Assembly (NCBI RefSeq): GCF_000204645.1
Contig: NC_015422.1
Span: forward strand, 3,737,001-3,801,000
DNA: 64,000 nt
Direction of reading: 5' to 3'
DNA from: Alicycliphilus denitrificans K601
GTDB taxonomy: Bacteria > Pseudomonadota > Gammaproteobacteria > Burkholderiales > Burkholderiaceae_C
The notes under the pieces are model-generated. The model was not told where the DNA came from, did not search any database, and saw only the letters and a program-made list of their open reading frames with translations. The position numbers and the translations under genes were made by a program. Positions 28,751 to 37,902 of this stretch are shown piece after piece (within the stretch, counting starts at the first letter, position 1; each line of letters starts with the position of its first letter).

Positions 28751-30925
28751 TCAGCCCACGCCGGCCTCGGCGGCCGACTCCCAGCAGTAGTCCAGCCCCC
28801 CGGCCTGCAGCCCGTCGAAAGGCAACTGCACGGCGGCCAACAGCGCGGCGTCGGCCACAGGGTCCAGACCGTCGAACGGCGCGCCATGGTATTCACCGCG
28901 CCAGGCCAGCACATCCTGCAGCGCCTCGCGCCGGGCGTACAGCGCGCGAATCGTCCGGCATTCGTCCTCCTCGGCCGCCGGCGGGTGGTGCAGCGCGTAG
29001 TGCACGGCCAGCGCCGCGCCAAAGGCCAGTGCCGGCGCGGCCACGCCCTGCGCGGCGGCCATGGCCAGGCTGCCCAGCACGCGCTCGCCGCGCTGCAGCT
29101 TGCGCAGCGGGTCGCGCCCCACGCGCTCGCACGGGTCCTTGAAGGCATGTGCGCAGCGGTTGCGGAAGGTGGCGATGAACTCGGCCAGCCGCGTGCGCAG
29201 CTCCGGGAACTGCGCCGCCAGCGCGGGTGCCAGCTCCGCGTCGAGCAACTGGTCCATCAGCGCCTGCACGCGCGCATCGCCCATGGCGTGGCCGATGCTG
29301 GGATAGCCCAGCAGCGCCGCATACCAGGCCACGATGGCGTGCGTGCCATTCCACAGCCGGTTCTTCAGCAGCTGGATGACCGCGATGTCGGCCACCGTGT
29401 CGATCTGGCGCAGGTGCTCCAGCAGGTCGCTGCCCTGCTGCACGTACAGCGGCATGTCGGTCTCGCTATTGAACAGGATCAGGTGCAGCGGCGCCAGCGC
29501 GCTGGCAGGCTCGCCCGCATCGCGCAGCGTGCTCACATGCGGGGCTACCACCTCGGCCGTGTCGCCCGGCAGCGCCTCGGCCCAGTCGCCGACATGGGGC
29601 GACGATTCACGCACGGCCACCACGTTCTTCTTGTACAGCTCGCTCTTGATGCGCAGCTGGCGCACCAGCGCGTCCTCCGTCAGCTTGGAGACGATGCGCG
29701 TGACTACGGTCTCGCTGAAACTCGTGCGCTCCAGGATCCGCTGGCAGACCTTGGACGCCACCCGCTGCAAAAGCGCCGCCTCCACCTGCGCGCGCACGAA
29801 CTCGGCACCGCCCACCTTGTTGAGCACGACCAGCACCGTCAGCTCCCGCCCGTGCGCGGCAAAGCGCTCGGCCAGCCCCTGCGCGATCACGCCCGCCTGC
29901 GCGGCCACGGCCTGCTCTGGCACGCACAGCGCGACGATCTCGCAGTCGCGGTACATGCCGGCCACGGCATCCGTGTCGGCGGCGTCGATCACGCGCAGCT
30001 GCTCGATGGTCTGGTCGAACGCCAGGCTGCCGTAGCGCACGCTGAACTTGCCGAACGCGTCGATGGCCTCGCGCAGCAGCGCATTGCCCGTGGAGGCGAT
30101 GATTTCGCAGGGCCGCGTATAGCCGTCCCAGTGCGAGAACACCTGCGCCAGATACCCGCCGCCCATGGCCCCGAAGCCGTGGATGCCGGCCTTGAGCAGG
30201 TTCACGGCCTGCGGAAACGGCTCGGTCACGGCGGGCATGGACATCTTGGGCGTGCAGGCCGCCAGATCCTGCAGAAACTCGCTCAGGCCGCCGTAGACCC
30301 CGAAGGCGCGCCGCGCCACGGCAGGCGGCGGCATCTGGATGTCTTCGACCAGGATCACCACACCGCCCGCATCGGCGGCCGAGCGCACGCCGTTTTCCGA
30401 GTCCTCGAACATCAGGCATTGCGCGGGCTGGCTGTTCAGCGCCTCGGCCGCGCGCACGAAAATCTCGGGGTGCGGCTTGCCCTGCACCACCTCGTCGCCG
30501 CACACGCACAGGTCGAAGTACTTGTAGATGTTGGCGTTGATCAGGTATTCCTCGGCAATGGCGCGGCGGCTGGACGTGGCCACGGCCATCTTCAGGCCCG
30601 ACTTGCGCAGCCGCTCCAGCACGGGCAGCAGGCCCGGCTTGATGGGCACGCCCTGCGTGCGCACATGCGCCAGCTCCAGCTCGTCGGCCCGGCGACGGAT
30701 GGCGGCATACGGAAAGTCCTGCCCGTAGTGCTGTTTGGCAAGCGCTTCGGCCTTGGTCGCGCTCAGACCCAGTGAACCCAGGAGCACGGGCTCGGTGAAA
30801 GGCTTGCCAAACAGTTCTTCAGAGGCTTGGGACAGGGTCTGGAACCGCAGGCGTTCGGTGTCGAACATGGTTCCATCCATGTCAAAGATGGCGGTATCGA
30901 TCGTCTTACCCTGGAATTGAAGCAT
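28751..30925 (-). CDS. mtlD: Bifunctional mannitol-1-phosphate dehydrogenase/phosphatase
   Basis: 724 residues that join two enzymes. Residues 1-225 are a HAD phosphatase (D15-M-D17-GT nucleophile, TSSRRAI, K150, D175 in FEDSENG). Residues 240-720 are a polyol dehydrogenase of the long-chain family: Rossmann GIHGFGAMGGGYL (247-259) and the active site K521-N526-H529 (KNRLWNGTH). The same fusion is known from Acinetobacter, where it turns fructose-6-phosphate into mannitol as a compatible solute. Here the gene is alone with no PTS genes, which fits biosynthesis and not uptake. An AT-rich promoter region lies upstream; SD AGGAA precedes the ATG. Confidence 0.85.
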   Translation of the reverse strand: MLQFQGKTIDTAIFDMDGTMFDTERLRFQTLSQASEELFGKPFTEPVLLGSLGLSATKAEALAKQHYGQDFPYAAIRRRADELELAHVRTQGVPIKPGLLPVLERLRKSGLKMAVATSSRRAIAEEYLINANIYKYFDLCVCGDEVVQGKPHPEIFVRAAEALNSQPAQCLMFEDSENGVRSAADAGGVVILVEDIQMPPPAVARRAFGVYGGLSEFLQDLAACTPKMSMPAVTEPFPQAVNLLKAGIHGFGAMGGGYLAQVFSHWDGYTRPCEIIASTGNALLREAIDAFGKFSVRYGSLAFDQTIEQLRVIDAADTDAVAGMYRDCEIVALCVPEQAVAAQAGVIAQGLAERFAAHGRELTVLVVLNKVGGAEFVRAQVEAALLQRVASKVCQRILERTSFSETVVTRIVSKLTEDALVRQLRIKSELYKKNVVAVRESSPHVGDWAEALPGDTAEVVAPHVSTLRDAGEPASALAPLHLILFNSETDMPLYVQQGSDLLEHLRQIDTVADIAVIQLLKNRLWNGTHAIVAWYAALLGYPSIGHAMGDARVQALMDQLLDAELAPALAAQFPELRTRLAEFIATFRNRCAHAFKDPCERVGRDPLRKLQRGERVLGSLAMAAAQGVAAPALAFGAALAVHYALHHPPAAEEDECRTIRALYARREALQDVLAWRGEYHGAPFDGLDPVADAALLAAVQLPFDGLQAGGLDYCWESAAEAGVG

Positions 30926-31266
30926 CGAGTTCCTTTGTCAAATTTGCTGCATCGCAAAAAAATTTTAGCGGTCGACGTAGCAAAAGTTGGCTTTTTTCAT
31001 AATTTATCTGGCTATTTGCAGCATTTGCATGCATCTGGAAAATGCTGTATTTGGAGCCACCCCCTGGCGCCGAGGCCCGGCGCATACGGCCTGGCGCCAT
31101 TCGGCGGGGCCACGCCCTGCCCGCGCCACCGCAGCGCGGCACATGACCCGCAGCACGCGGCCCGCGCGGCCCCGCCCGTAGAATCCCTTTGCAACCACTC
31201 CCATAGCGTCCCGCCCACGCGGCGGGGCCCTCGCTGGCGCCCCACCCCTTTCCTGACACGCCTTTT
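30926..31266. promoter_or_regulatory. Divergent control region of mtlD and serB
   Basis: About 340 bases without a gene. The first 120 bases (30926-31045) are AT-rich and hold mtlD promoter candidates (TAAATT and TAAAAT -10-like boxes on the minus strand). The rest is GC-rich. A TAGAAT box at 31179-31184 is the best -10 for serB; the -35 is unclear. Confidence 0.4.
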
Positions 31267-31986
31267 ATGACCACCTCCCTTGCACCCGGCATCAACGTCC
31301 AGGGCACGCTGCCATCCACCCGCCTGGCCGACTACAAGTTGATCGCCTTCGACATGGACTCCACGCTGATCAACATCGAGTGCGTGGACGAGATCGCCGA
31401 CTTCGTCGGCTGCAAGGCCGAGGTGGCTGCCATCACCGAGGCCGCCATGCAGGGCGTGATCACCGATTTCAAGGAAAGCCTGCGCCGACGCGTGGCGCTG
31501 CTCAAGGGCGTGACCATGGCCGACCTGGAACGCGTCTACAGCGAACGCCTGCGCATCAACCCCGGCGCCGCCGAGCTGGTGCGCTCCTGCCAGGCGGCGG
31601 GGCTCAAGACCCTGCTGGTCTCGGGCGGCTTCACCTTCTTTGCGCACCGCGTGCGCGAGCAGCTCGGCATCGACTTCGTGCGCGCCAACGTGCTGGAGGT
31701 GCGCAGCAGCACCAACTGCGGCGAGCTCACGGGCCGCATGGTGGACCAGGCCTGGGGCGACATCTGCGACGGCCTTGAAAAGCGCCGCACCATGCTCGAA
31801 GTCGCCTCGCTGCTGGGCATAGAGCCCGAGCAGTGCATCGCCATGGGCGACGGCGCCAACGACCTGCCCATGATGGGCGCGGCCGGCCTGTCCGTGGCCT
31901 ACCACGCCAAGCCCGCCGTGCGCGCCCAGGCCCAGGTGGCCATCAACCAGGGTGGATTGGACCGCCTGCTGGAAGTATTGAAATGA
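31267..31986 (+). CDS. serB: Phosphoserine phosphatase SerB
   Basis: Last step of serine synthesis. 239 residues of the HAD superfamily: nucleophile D29 and acid D31 in FDMDSTLINIECVDEIAD, the motif II serine in LLVSGGFTFFA, K in motif III region (KRRTMLEVASLLGI), and GDGANDLPMMGAAGLSVAYH as motif IV. No ACT domain precedes the catalytic part, as in the short SerB type. A response regulator gene starts 56 bases later. Confidence 0.95.
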   Translation: MTTSLAPGINVQGTLPSTRLADYKLIAFDMDSTLINIECVDEIADFVGCKAEVAAITEAAMQGVITDFKESLRRRVALLKGVTMADLERVYSERLRINPGAAELVRSCQAAGLKTLLVSGGFTFFAHRVREQLGIDFVRANVLEVRSSTNCGELTGRMVDQAWGDICDGLEKRRTMLEVASLLGIEPEQCIAMGDGANDLPMMGAAGLSVAYHAKPAVRAQAQVAINQGGLDRLLEVLK

Positions 31987-32042
31987 GGCAGGCGGGGCCG
32001 GGCCGCCACGGCCTCAGGCACCGCAGATAGCCGCCGATACGC

Positions 32043-32786
32043 ATGCGCATCCTCATCGTGGACGACGAAGCCCTGGCGCGCAGCCGCCTGCGCACCCTGC
32101 TGGGCGACTGCGATGCGCGCCACCAGGTGATGGAGGCCGCGCACGCCGGCGAGGCGCTGGCCCGGCTCGGCATCAGCGGCGGCCGCGCCGTGGACCTGGT
32201 GCTGCTCGACATCCACATGCCGGGCCAGGACGGCCTGGCCCTGGCGCACCAGATCCAGGGCCTACCGCACCCGCCGGCCATCGTGTTCGTCACCGCGCAT
32301 GCGGACCACGCGCTGTCCGCCTTCGAGCTCGACGCGGTGGACTACCTCACCAAGCCCGTGCGCCTGCAGCGCCTGCAGCAGGCGCTGGCGAAGGTCCAGC
32401 GCACCCTGGGCCAGGGCGCGCCCGCGCAGGCGGTGCAGCCGGCCGAGGGCGAGGCGCTGCTGATCCAGGAGCGCGGCCGCACCGAGCGCGTGCCGCTGGC
32501 CGAGGTGCTGTACCTGCGCGCCGAGCAAAAGTACGTGACCGTGCGCACCGCCACGCGCAGCTTCGTCGTGGACGACGCGCTGTCGGAGCTGGAGGCCCGC
32601 CACGCCGCGCATTTCCTGCGCGTGCATCGCAGCACGCTCGTGGCCCGCCGCGCCATGCGCGCGCTGGAGAGGCATTACGACGCGGACGAGGGTGAAGGCT
32701 GGGCCGTGCGCCTGCACGGGCTCACCGAGCCCCTGCCCGTCTCGCGCCGCCAGGTGGCCGCGGTGCGCGAAGCGCTGGCCGGGTAA
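32043..32786 (+). CDS. LytTR-family response regulator (AlgR-like)
   Basis: 247 residues. Receiver domain with D7/D8, phosphoacceptor D56 (LVLLDIHMPGQDG), and YLTKPVRLQRLQ, then a linker and a LytTR DNA-binding domain (about 138-245; VLYLRAEQKYVTVRT, FLRVHRSTLVARRAM). The overall layout is that of AlgR/LytR regulators. No kinase (FimS-like) is next to it in the window, so its partner is elsewhere. Position downstream of serB at 56 bases suggests possible readthrough. Confidence 0.85.
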   Translation: MRILIVDDEALARSRLRTLLGDCDARHQVMEAAHAGEALARLGISGGRAVDLVLLDIHMPGQDGLALAHQIQGLPHPPAIVFVTAHADHALSAFELDAVDYLTKPVRLQRLQQALAKVQRTLGQGAPAQAVQPAEGEALLIQERGRTERVPLAEVLYLRAEQKYVTVRTATRSFVVDDALSELEARHAAHFLRVHRSTLVARRAMRALERHYDADEGEGWAVRLHGLTEPLPVSRRQVAAVREALAG

Positions 32787-32885
32787 AGCGGATCAAGCCC
32801 GCCTTCGCGCCGCTTGGCACCTGCCCGCGGCACATGCAACTGGCGCGCCCCAAGCGAGCCGACGCCGCGCGAGGGCCGTTTCACG

Positions 32886-33704
32886 CTAATGCGTATGGGC
32901 AAGGCCGCTGACCAGGGTCACGGCCACGATGCCTGCCGCCAGCCAGGCGATCTGGGCCAGCGTCTGCGCGGCCGAGAGGCGCTTTTGCAGCTGCGGAATC
33001 AGGTCGGCCAGGGCCACGTAGACGAAGCTGCTGGAGGCAATGGCCAGAAAATACGGCAGCGCCCCCTCCCACAGCCCCACCAGGTAGTAGCCCACCAGAC
33101 CACCCAGCGCCGTCACGGCCCCGGCCAGCGACACCTTGAGCAGGGCCGCGCTGCGGTGGCGGCTGCTGTTGCGCAGCACCACCAGGTCGCCGATGTGGTG
33201 CGGCACCTCGTGCGCCAGCACCGACAGCGCGGCCACCACGCCCAGGCGCATGTCCGCGACGAAGGCCGAGGCGATCAGCACCCCGTCGCCAAAGCAGTGC
33301 ACGCTGTCGCCCGTGAGCAGGGACCAGCCGCCATGCCCATGGTGATGGTGGCCGTGGTGGTGGTCGTGCGCCGCATGGCCATGGGCGGGGCCATGGATGT
33401 GCCGCTCGGCCGCGCTGTGCTCGTGGCCGTGGTGCCACAGCTCGGCCTTGTCCAGCAGGAAGAAGAACACCAGCCCCAGCAGCAGGACGGTGAACAGGTC
33501 GTGGGCATCGGCCGGCCCCTCGAAGGCCTCGGGCAGCAGATGCATGAAGGCCGTGGCCAGCAGCGCGCCGGCCGCCAGGCTCAGCAGATGCTGCGGGCCC
33601 ACGCGCCAGCGCCCCCCCAGCCCCGCGCGCAGCAAGGCCGCCGCGATCCACACACTGCCGATGCCTGCGGCCAGGGTGGCCAGAATGATTGCTATCAATG
33701 TCAT
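32886..33704 (-). CDS. ZIP-family metal transporter
   Basis: Imports divalent metal, usually zinc, into the cytoplasm. 272 residues with eight predicted membrane segments. The metal-binding TM4 and TM5 motifs are HCFGDGVLIASAFVAD and HEVPHHIGDLVVL. A His-rich cytoplasmic loop (about residues 90-128: HHGHEHSAAERHIHG and HAAHDHHHGHHHHGHGG) lies between TM3 and TM4. The ATG abuts a dispersed repeat; no SD is seen. Confidence 0.9.
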   Translation of the reverse strand: MTLIAIILATLAAGIGSVWIAAALLRAGLGGRWRVGPQHLLSLAAGALLATAFMHLLPEAFEGPADAHDLFTVLLLGLVFFFLLDKAELWHHGHEHSAAERHIHGPAHGHAAHDHHHGHHHHGHGGWSLLTGDSVHCFGDGVLIASAFVADMRLGVVAALSVLAHEVPHHIGDLVVLRNSSRHRSAALLKVSLAGAVTALGGLVGYYLVGLWEGALPYFLAIASSSFVYVALADLIPQLQKRLSAAQTLAQIAWLAAGIVAVTLVSGLAHTH

Positions 33705-33763
33705 AGCTACTTGCGCTTATCCAACCTGCCAAAACGCCACTTTTTTCATAAAAAACAGAAACC
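33695..33763 (+). repeat. Palindromic repeat, copy f (diverged)
   Basis: Starts CATAGCTACTTGCGCTTATC; the second arm is degenerate (AAAACGCCAC). The ZIP start codon overlaps its left end. Confidence 0.55.
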
Positions 33764-33773
33764 GGACGTCATC

Positions 33774-33795
33774 AAAAAAAGCCCCGAAGGGCTTG
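33774..33795 (-). terminator. Terminator after the dienelactone hydrolase gene
   Basis: On the minus strand AAGCCC-TTCG-GGGCTT is followed by TTTTT, about 20 bases after the hydrolase stop codon. Confidence 0.85.
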
Positions 33796-33814
33796 CGCTG
33801 CCGCGGCGACTGGC

Positions 33815-34699
33815 TCACGCCACGCCATGCCGCTTGAACCAGGCCAGCATGCGGCTCCAGCCATCCTGCGCGGCCTCCTTGCGGTAGCTCGGGCGGTAGT
33901 CGGCGTGGAAGGCGTGCGGCGCGTCCGGGTAGACAACGAACTCCGACGCCTTCGCGGCGGGCGACCCCGCACCAAGAGCGGCTTTCATCTTATCAACCGT
34001 GTCAAGCGGTATGCCGCCATCTTTTTCACCATACAGGCCCAGCACCGGCGCCTTGAGGATGGGCGCGACATCCGCCGGCTGCTTCGGGGTCAGCGCGCTG
34101 GCCTGCCCCACCAGCCGCCCGTACCAGGCCACGCCCGCCTTCACCGGCCCATGCTCCGCGTACAGCCAGGTGATGCGCCCGCCCCAGCAGAAGCCGGTGA
34201 TGGCGATCTTCCGCAGGTCGCCGCCATGGGCCCCCGCCCATTGCACAGCGCCGTCCAGGTCGGCTATGACCTGGGCGTCGGGCACCTTGGCGATGATCTC
34301 GCTCATGAGCTTGGCCACCTCGCCGTAGGCCCCGGGGTCGCCCTGGCGCGCAAACAGCTCGGGCGCAATCGCCAGATAGCCCGCGTGCGCCAGGCGCCGG
34401 CAGATGTCGGCGATGTACGCGTGCACCCCGAAGATCTCAGAGACCACCAGCACCACGGGCAGGCCCGACCTGCCCTGCGGCGCGGCCCGGTAGGCATGCA
34501 CCCGGGCGCCATCGACGGTGAAACTCACCGCCCCCGCCGAGAGCCCGTCGGCGGGCGTGGCGATCGCCTGCTGCGCCATCACGGGCGCGGCGGCTGCGGC
34601 GTAGCCTGCGCCCAGCATCAGTTGCAGGGCGGAACGCCGGCTGGCGCCCTGGACAGGCACGAGGGCGTCGAAGTCTTGCCGGAGGTCGCCATGCAGCAT
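33815..34699 (-). CDS. Exported dienelactone hydrolase family protein
   Basis: 294 residues. The N-terminus has a twin-arginine-like signal (SRRSALQLMLGAGYAAAAAP then VMAQQ), so it is exported. The hydrolase domain has nucleophile Cys in GFCWGGR, Asp in YGEKDGG, and His in PHAFHAD, and WYGRL near the active site. DLH proteins open dienelactone in chloroaromatic breakdown, but exported relatives act on unknown esters. SD AGGAG lies eight bases before ATG 34699; the open frame extends upstream without start signals. Confidence 0.85.
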   Translation of the reverse strand: MLHGDLRQDFDALVPVQGASRRSALQLMLGAGYAAAAAPVMAQQAIATPADGLSAGAVSFTVDGARVHAYRAAPQGRSGLPVVLVVSEIFGVHAYIADICRRLAHAGYLAIAPELFARQGDPGAYGEVAKLMSEIIAKVPDAQVIADLDGAVQWAGAHGGDLRKIAITGFCWGGRITWLYAEHGPVKAGVAWYGRLVGQASALTPKQPADVAPILKAPVLGLYGEKDGGIPLDTVDKMKAALGAGSPAAKASEFVVYPDAPHAFHADYRPSYRKEAAQDGWSRMLAWFKRHGVA

Positions 34700-34784
34700 G
34701 GAAGTGCTCCTGTAACGGGGTTGGGGCCGGCAAGTGTAGTGTTCCTTCCCGCGCCGCATGCCCCGGGGCGCGGGCTGCCGCCTC

Positions 34785-35549
34785 TCACCACATGGGCTTG
34801 CGCTTCTCGACGAAGGCCGCGATGCCCTCCCTGGCGGCGTCGGTCAGCGCCACGTTGCAAAAGCTGTCGGCCGCGGCCGCCACCGCCTGGCGATAGCCGT
34901 TGTCATTGGCCAGCATGAAGGCGTTGCGGCCGAAGCGCACCACATCGGGCGACTTGCCGCACAGCGTCTGTGCCAGCGCGCGCGCGCCTTCGAGCGCCTT
35001 GCCGGGCTCGGTGAGGCGCGAGATCAGGCCCAGCGACTGCGCCTCCTGCGCGTCGAACGCGCGCCCGGTGAACAGCAGCTCGAACGCGCGGTGCCTGCCG
35101 ACGATGCGCGGCAGATGGGTGAAGTGGATGGAAGGCAGCACGCCGGCATCGATCTCGGGGTAGCCGAAAGTCGCGTCCGACGACGCGACGACCATATCGC
35201 AGGAAATGGCAATCGTCATGCCGCCGCCGCGCGCGGTGCCCCCCACGGCAGCGATCGTGGGCTTGCCCATCCGGAACTGCACCTCGGTCATGCGCACGTA
35301 CAGCAGGTCGAGCAGCGCGCGCACCTTCTGGTGCGCGCCGGTGTGCACGGCGGTCAGGTCCAGGCCCGCCGAGAAGCGGCCCGGCACCTGGCTGCCGATG
35401 ATGACGGCACGCACCTCGGGATCATGCGACGCGCGCTCCAACGCCTCCAGGAAATCGCCCAGCAGGGCTTGCGTCAAGGCATTGACCGGCGGGTTGTTGA
35501 ACAGGATTTCCGCAACCCGGTCATTCACTTCGTAGCTGAACAAAGACAT
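34785..35549 (-). CDS. Enoyl-CoA hydratase/isomerase family protein
   Basis: 254-residue crotonase-fold protein. Oxyanion-hole segments are FSAGLDLTAV and GTARGGGMTIAISCD. At the place of the first catalytic glutamate of hydratases (GGGCE in rat crotonase) it has GGGMT, while the second (YPEIDAG) is kept, so the reaction may be something other than hydration, for example isomerisation or CoA-ester hydrolysis. It is the last gene of module 2, 23 bases behind the CoA transferase. Confidence 0.85.
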   Translation of the reverse strand: MSLFSYEVNDRVAEILFNNPPVNALTQALLGDFLEALERASHDPEVRAVIIGSQVPGRFSAGLDLTAVHTGAHQKVRALLDLLYVRMTEVQFRMGKPTIAAVGGTARGGGMTIAISCDMVVASSDATFGYPEIDAGVLPSIHFTHLPRIVGRHRAFELLFTGRAFDAQEAQSLGLISRLTEPGKALEGARALAQTLCGKSPDVVRFGRNAFMLANDNGYRQAVAAAADSFCNVALTDAAREGIAAFVEKRKPMW

Positions 35550-35572
35550 TTCACTTCCTCCATTTCGTCATA

Positions 35573-36766
35573 TCAATGGGACACGGCCGCGACCGCGCCC
35601 TGCTGCTGCAGCCGTGCAATCCGCTGCGCGTCATAGCCGAGCTCGCGCAGGATCTCTCGCGTGTGCTCGCCCAGCAGGGGCGCCGGGCGCGAGGCGGTGC
35701 GCGGCTGGTGCCGGAACTGTGCCGGATGGCCGATGTTTCGCACCCGCCCGAGCACGGGATGCTCCGTCTCGGCCATGATGGCGCGGGCCTGCACCTGCGG
35801 GTGGGCCAGGGCCTGGCCCAGCGTATGGATGGGCGAGCAGGGGACGCTGGCCTGCTCCAGGCAGACCAGCCACTGCGCCACCGTCCTGCGCTTCATCACG
35901 GGTTCGAGCAGCGCAACCACCTTCCCGTGGTTGGCCACGCGCAGGGCGTTGGTCGCGAAATCCGGATGATCGACCCAGTCCTGCAGCCCCGCCACGGCGC
36001 AAAAGCGCCGCCACTGCGCGTCGTTGCCCGCGCCCAGCATGATGGCGCCATCCGCTGCGTCGAACGCCTGATAGGGCACCATCGAGGGGTGGGCCGTGCC
36101 CATGGGCCTGGGGTTGGCGCCGGTCTGCCAATAGCTTTGCGCCATATAGGTCATGAAGCCCAGGGCGGTGTCGAGCAGCGACACCTCCAGGTACACGCCC
36201 TTGCCCGTGCGGCCGCGCTCGACCACCGCCGCCAGCACCCCGCTGAGCGCGTTCATCGCCGTGCCGATGTCCACGGGCGAAAAACTCGCGCGCGCATACT
36301 CCCCCCCGGGCTGGCCCATGGTGCTGAGCATGCCGCTGAAGGCCTGCAGCATCACGTCGTAGCCGGGGGCGTTGCCCAGGGGGCCGTTGCGCCCGTAGCC
36401 CGATATTTCGCAGTAGATCAGCCGGTCGTTCAGGGCGGACAGGGTCTCATGGTCCACCCCCAGCTTTTTCGCCGTGCCGCCGCCAAAGCCCTGCAGCACG
36501 ATGTCGGCGCCCTCGACCAGGCGGTGGACGATTTCCCGGCCCTCCTGCGACTTCAGGTCCACCGCGATGCTGCGCTTGTTGTGGTTGACGGCGACGAAGA
36601 CCGCCGACTGCCCCTGCGCCTGCGGCAGCCAGCGGCGCGTGTCGTCGCCGCCCACGGTCTCCACCTTGACCACATCGGCACCGTACTCGCCCAGGTACTG
36701 GCCGCACAGCGGCCCGGCCAGCACCTTGGTCAGATCGACCACCTTCATCCCCTGCAGCGGCTGCAT
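35573..36766 (-). CDS. CaiB/BaiF (class III) CoA transferase
   Basis: 397 residues: LQGMKVVDLTKVLAGPLCG, YGADVVKVETVGGDDTR, NKRSIAVDLKSQEG, and SFSPVDIGTAMNALSG, in which D166 is the catalytic aspartate. GAPGYDVMLQAFSGMLSTMG is the usual substrate segment. ATG 36766 is chosen for its AGGAG seven bases upstream, over the in-frame ATG 36781. Context: Bug protein upstream (27 bases), crotonase-fold enzyme downstream; the module probably imports and activates an unknown carboxylic acid. Confidence 0.9.
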   Translation of the reverse strand: MQPLQGMKVVDLTKVLAGPLCGQYLGEYGADVVKVETVGGDDTRRWLPQAQGQSAVFVAVNHNKRSIAVDLKSQEGREIVHRLVEGADIVLQGFGGGTAKKLGVDHETLSALNDRLIYCEISGYGRNGPLGNAPGYDVMLQAFSGMLSTMGQPGGEYARASFSPVDIGTAMNALSGVLAAVVERGRTGKGVYLEVSLLDTALGFMTYMAQSYWQTGANPRPMGTAHPSMVPYQAFDAADGAIMLGAGNDAQWRRFCAVAGLQDWVDHPDFATNALRVANHGKVVALLEPVMKRRTVAQWLVCLEQASVPCSPIHTLGQALAHPQVQARAIMAETEHPVLGRVRNIGHPAQFRHQPRTASRPAPLLGEHTREILRELGYDAQRIARLQQQGAVAAVSH

Positions 36767-36793
36767 GTGTTTCTCCTGCACTGCGCGCCTGGA

Positions 36794-37768
36794 TCATTCC
36801 GCCTTGATGCCGATGGACAGCGCGGCATCGCGCCACCTCTTGGTCTCGCTGGCAAAAAAGGCATCGAGCTGCTCGGGCGCGACGTGCAGGTTCTCCACGC
36901 CGCGCGCCGCCACGCCTTGTTTGTATTCGGGGTCCTGCACCGCCCTGGATATCGCCTGGCGCAGCGCGGAGACGATCTCGGGCGGCGTCCTGGCCGGAAC
37001 CTGCAGCGCCAGCCAGAAGTTCACGTCCACCCCGCCATGGCCGAGCTCCTTGAGCGTGGGCACGTCGGGCAGCAGCGCCGAGCGCTGGGGCGAGGTGATC
37101 GCCAGCGCCACCAGCTTGCCGGCCTTCACGTTCGCGATCGCGGTCGTCATGCTGTCGAACATGAAATCAATGCGCCCGGCCAGCATGTCCTTGGCCGCGT
37201 CGCCGCTGCCCTTATAGGCAATGGGCTCGGCTGCGACCTGGGTCGTCTTCTCGAACAGCATGCCGTAGAAATGCGGCGAGCTGCCCGGCCCGAAGGTCGC
37301 GAAATTCAACTGCACGTTCTTCTGCCTGCCCTTGGCGACGAGTTCAGCAATGGTCTTGATGCCCGACGACGGGTGGACGACCAGCACGTTGGGCAGCGCC
37401 CCCGTGATGCCCACCGGCACCAGGTCGCGCGAGGGGTTGAAATCCTGGTCCGGGTACATCAGCGGGTTGACGGCCTGCATGGCGATCGTCGTATGCACCA
37501 GCGTCAGGCCGTCGGGCTTGGACGCCATGACCTGCTTGGCGCCGATATTGCCGCTGGCGCCCGGGCGGTTGTCGATGATGACCTGCGCGCCCATCTCGCG
37601 CCCCAGCGGCCGGGCCAGCAGGCGGGCAATGAAGTCCGACGGCCCGCCTGCGGCAAAAGGCACGACCAGCGTCGCTGTTTTTCCTGCGCCCGATTGCGCT
37701 GCCGCCTGCAAAGGCAGGGTTGCGGCCAGGACTGCGGCCACCCAAGCCCTGCGCGTCAACTGATGCAT
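36794..37768 (-). CDS. Bug-family periplasmic tricarboxylate-binding protein
   Basis: 324 residues, Sec signal peptide (TRRAWVAAVLAATLPLQAAAQ) and the Bug fold: VPFAAGGPSDFIARLLA, VIIDNRPGASGNIGAKQVM, FGPGSSPHFYGMLFE, IAYKGSGDAAKDMLAG, and VPTLKELGHGG. ATG 37768 is chosen: AAGGAG lies six bases before it, while the in-frame ATG at 37774 overlaps that SD. No membrane partner is encoded nearby. First gene of module 2, divergent from a LysR gene. Confidence 0.9.
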   Translation of the reverse strand: MHQLTRRAWVAAVLAATLPLQAAAQSGAGKTATLVVPFAAGGPSDFIARLLARPLGREMGAQVIIDNRPGASGNIGAKQVMASKPDGLTLVHTTIAMQAVNPLMYPDQDFNPSRDLVPVGITGALPNVLVVHPSSGIKTIAELVAKGRQKNVQLNFATFGPGSSPHFYGMLFEKTTQVAAEPIAYKGSGDAAKDMLAGRIDFMFDSMTTAIANVKAGKLVALAITSPQRSALLPDVPTLKELGHGGVDVNFWLALQVPARTPPEIVSALRQAISRAVQDPEYKQGVAARGVENLHVAPEQLDAFFASETKRWRDAALSIGIKAE

Positions 37769-37902
37769 AGCCATCTCCTTGAAAAATATCTCGCGAATCG
37801 CGATGGCGGCAGTCTGTGATGCCGGCAGGTATTTGACAAAGACCAGTTTCGTATCCCGCGCATAATGAAAAAATATGGGTAGCACGCTCTTTCCCGACAG
37901 CC
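37769..37902. promoter_or_regulatory. Divergent control region of module 2
   Basis: A perfect inverted repeat TCGCGA-A-TCGCGA (37791-37803) is a good LysR operator candidate. TTGACA (37833-37838) and CATAAT (37861-37866) are present but 22 bases apart, too far for one standard promoter, so they may belong to different promoters. Confidence 0.45.

Noticed and set aside
33990..34050. AT-rich stretch in the dienelactone hydrolase gene as a further repeat copy
   Set aside because: It lacks the AATAGCT and AGCGCTT cores.
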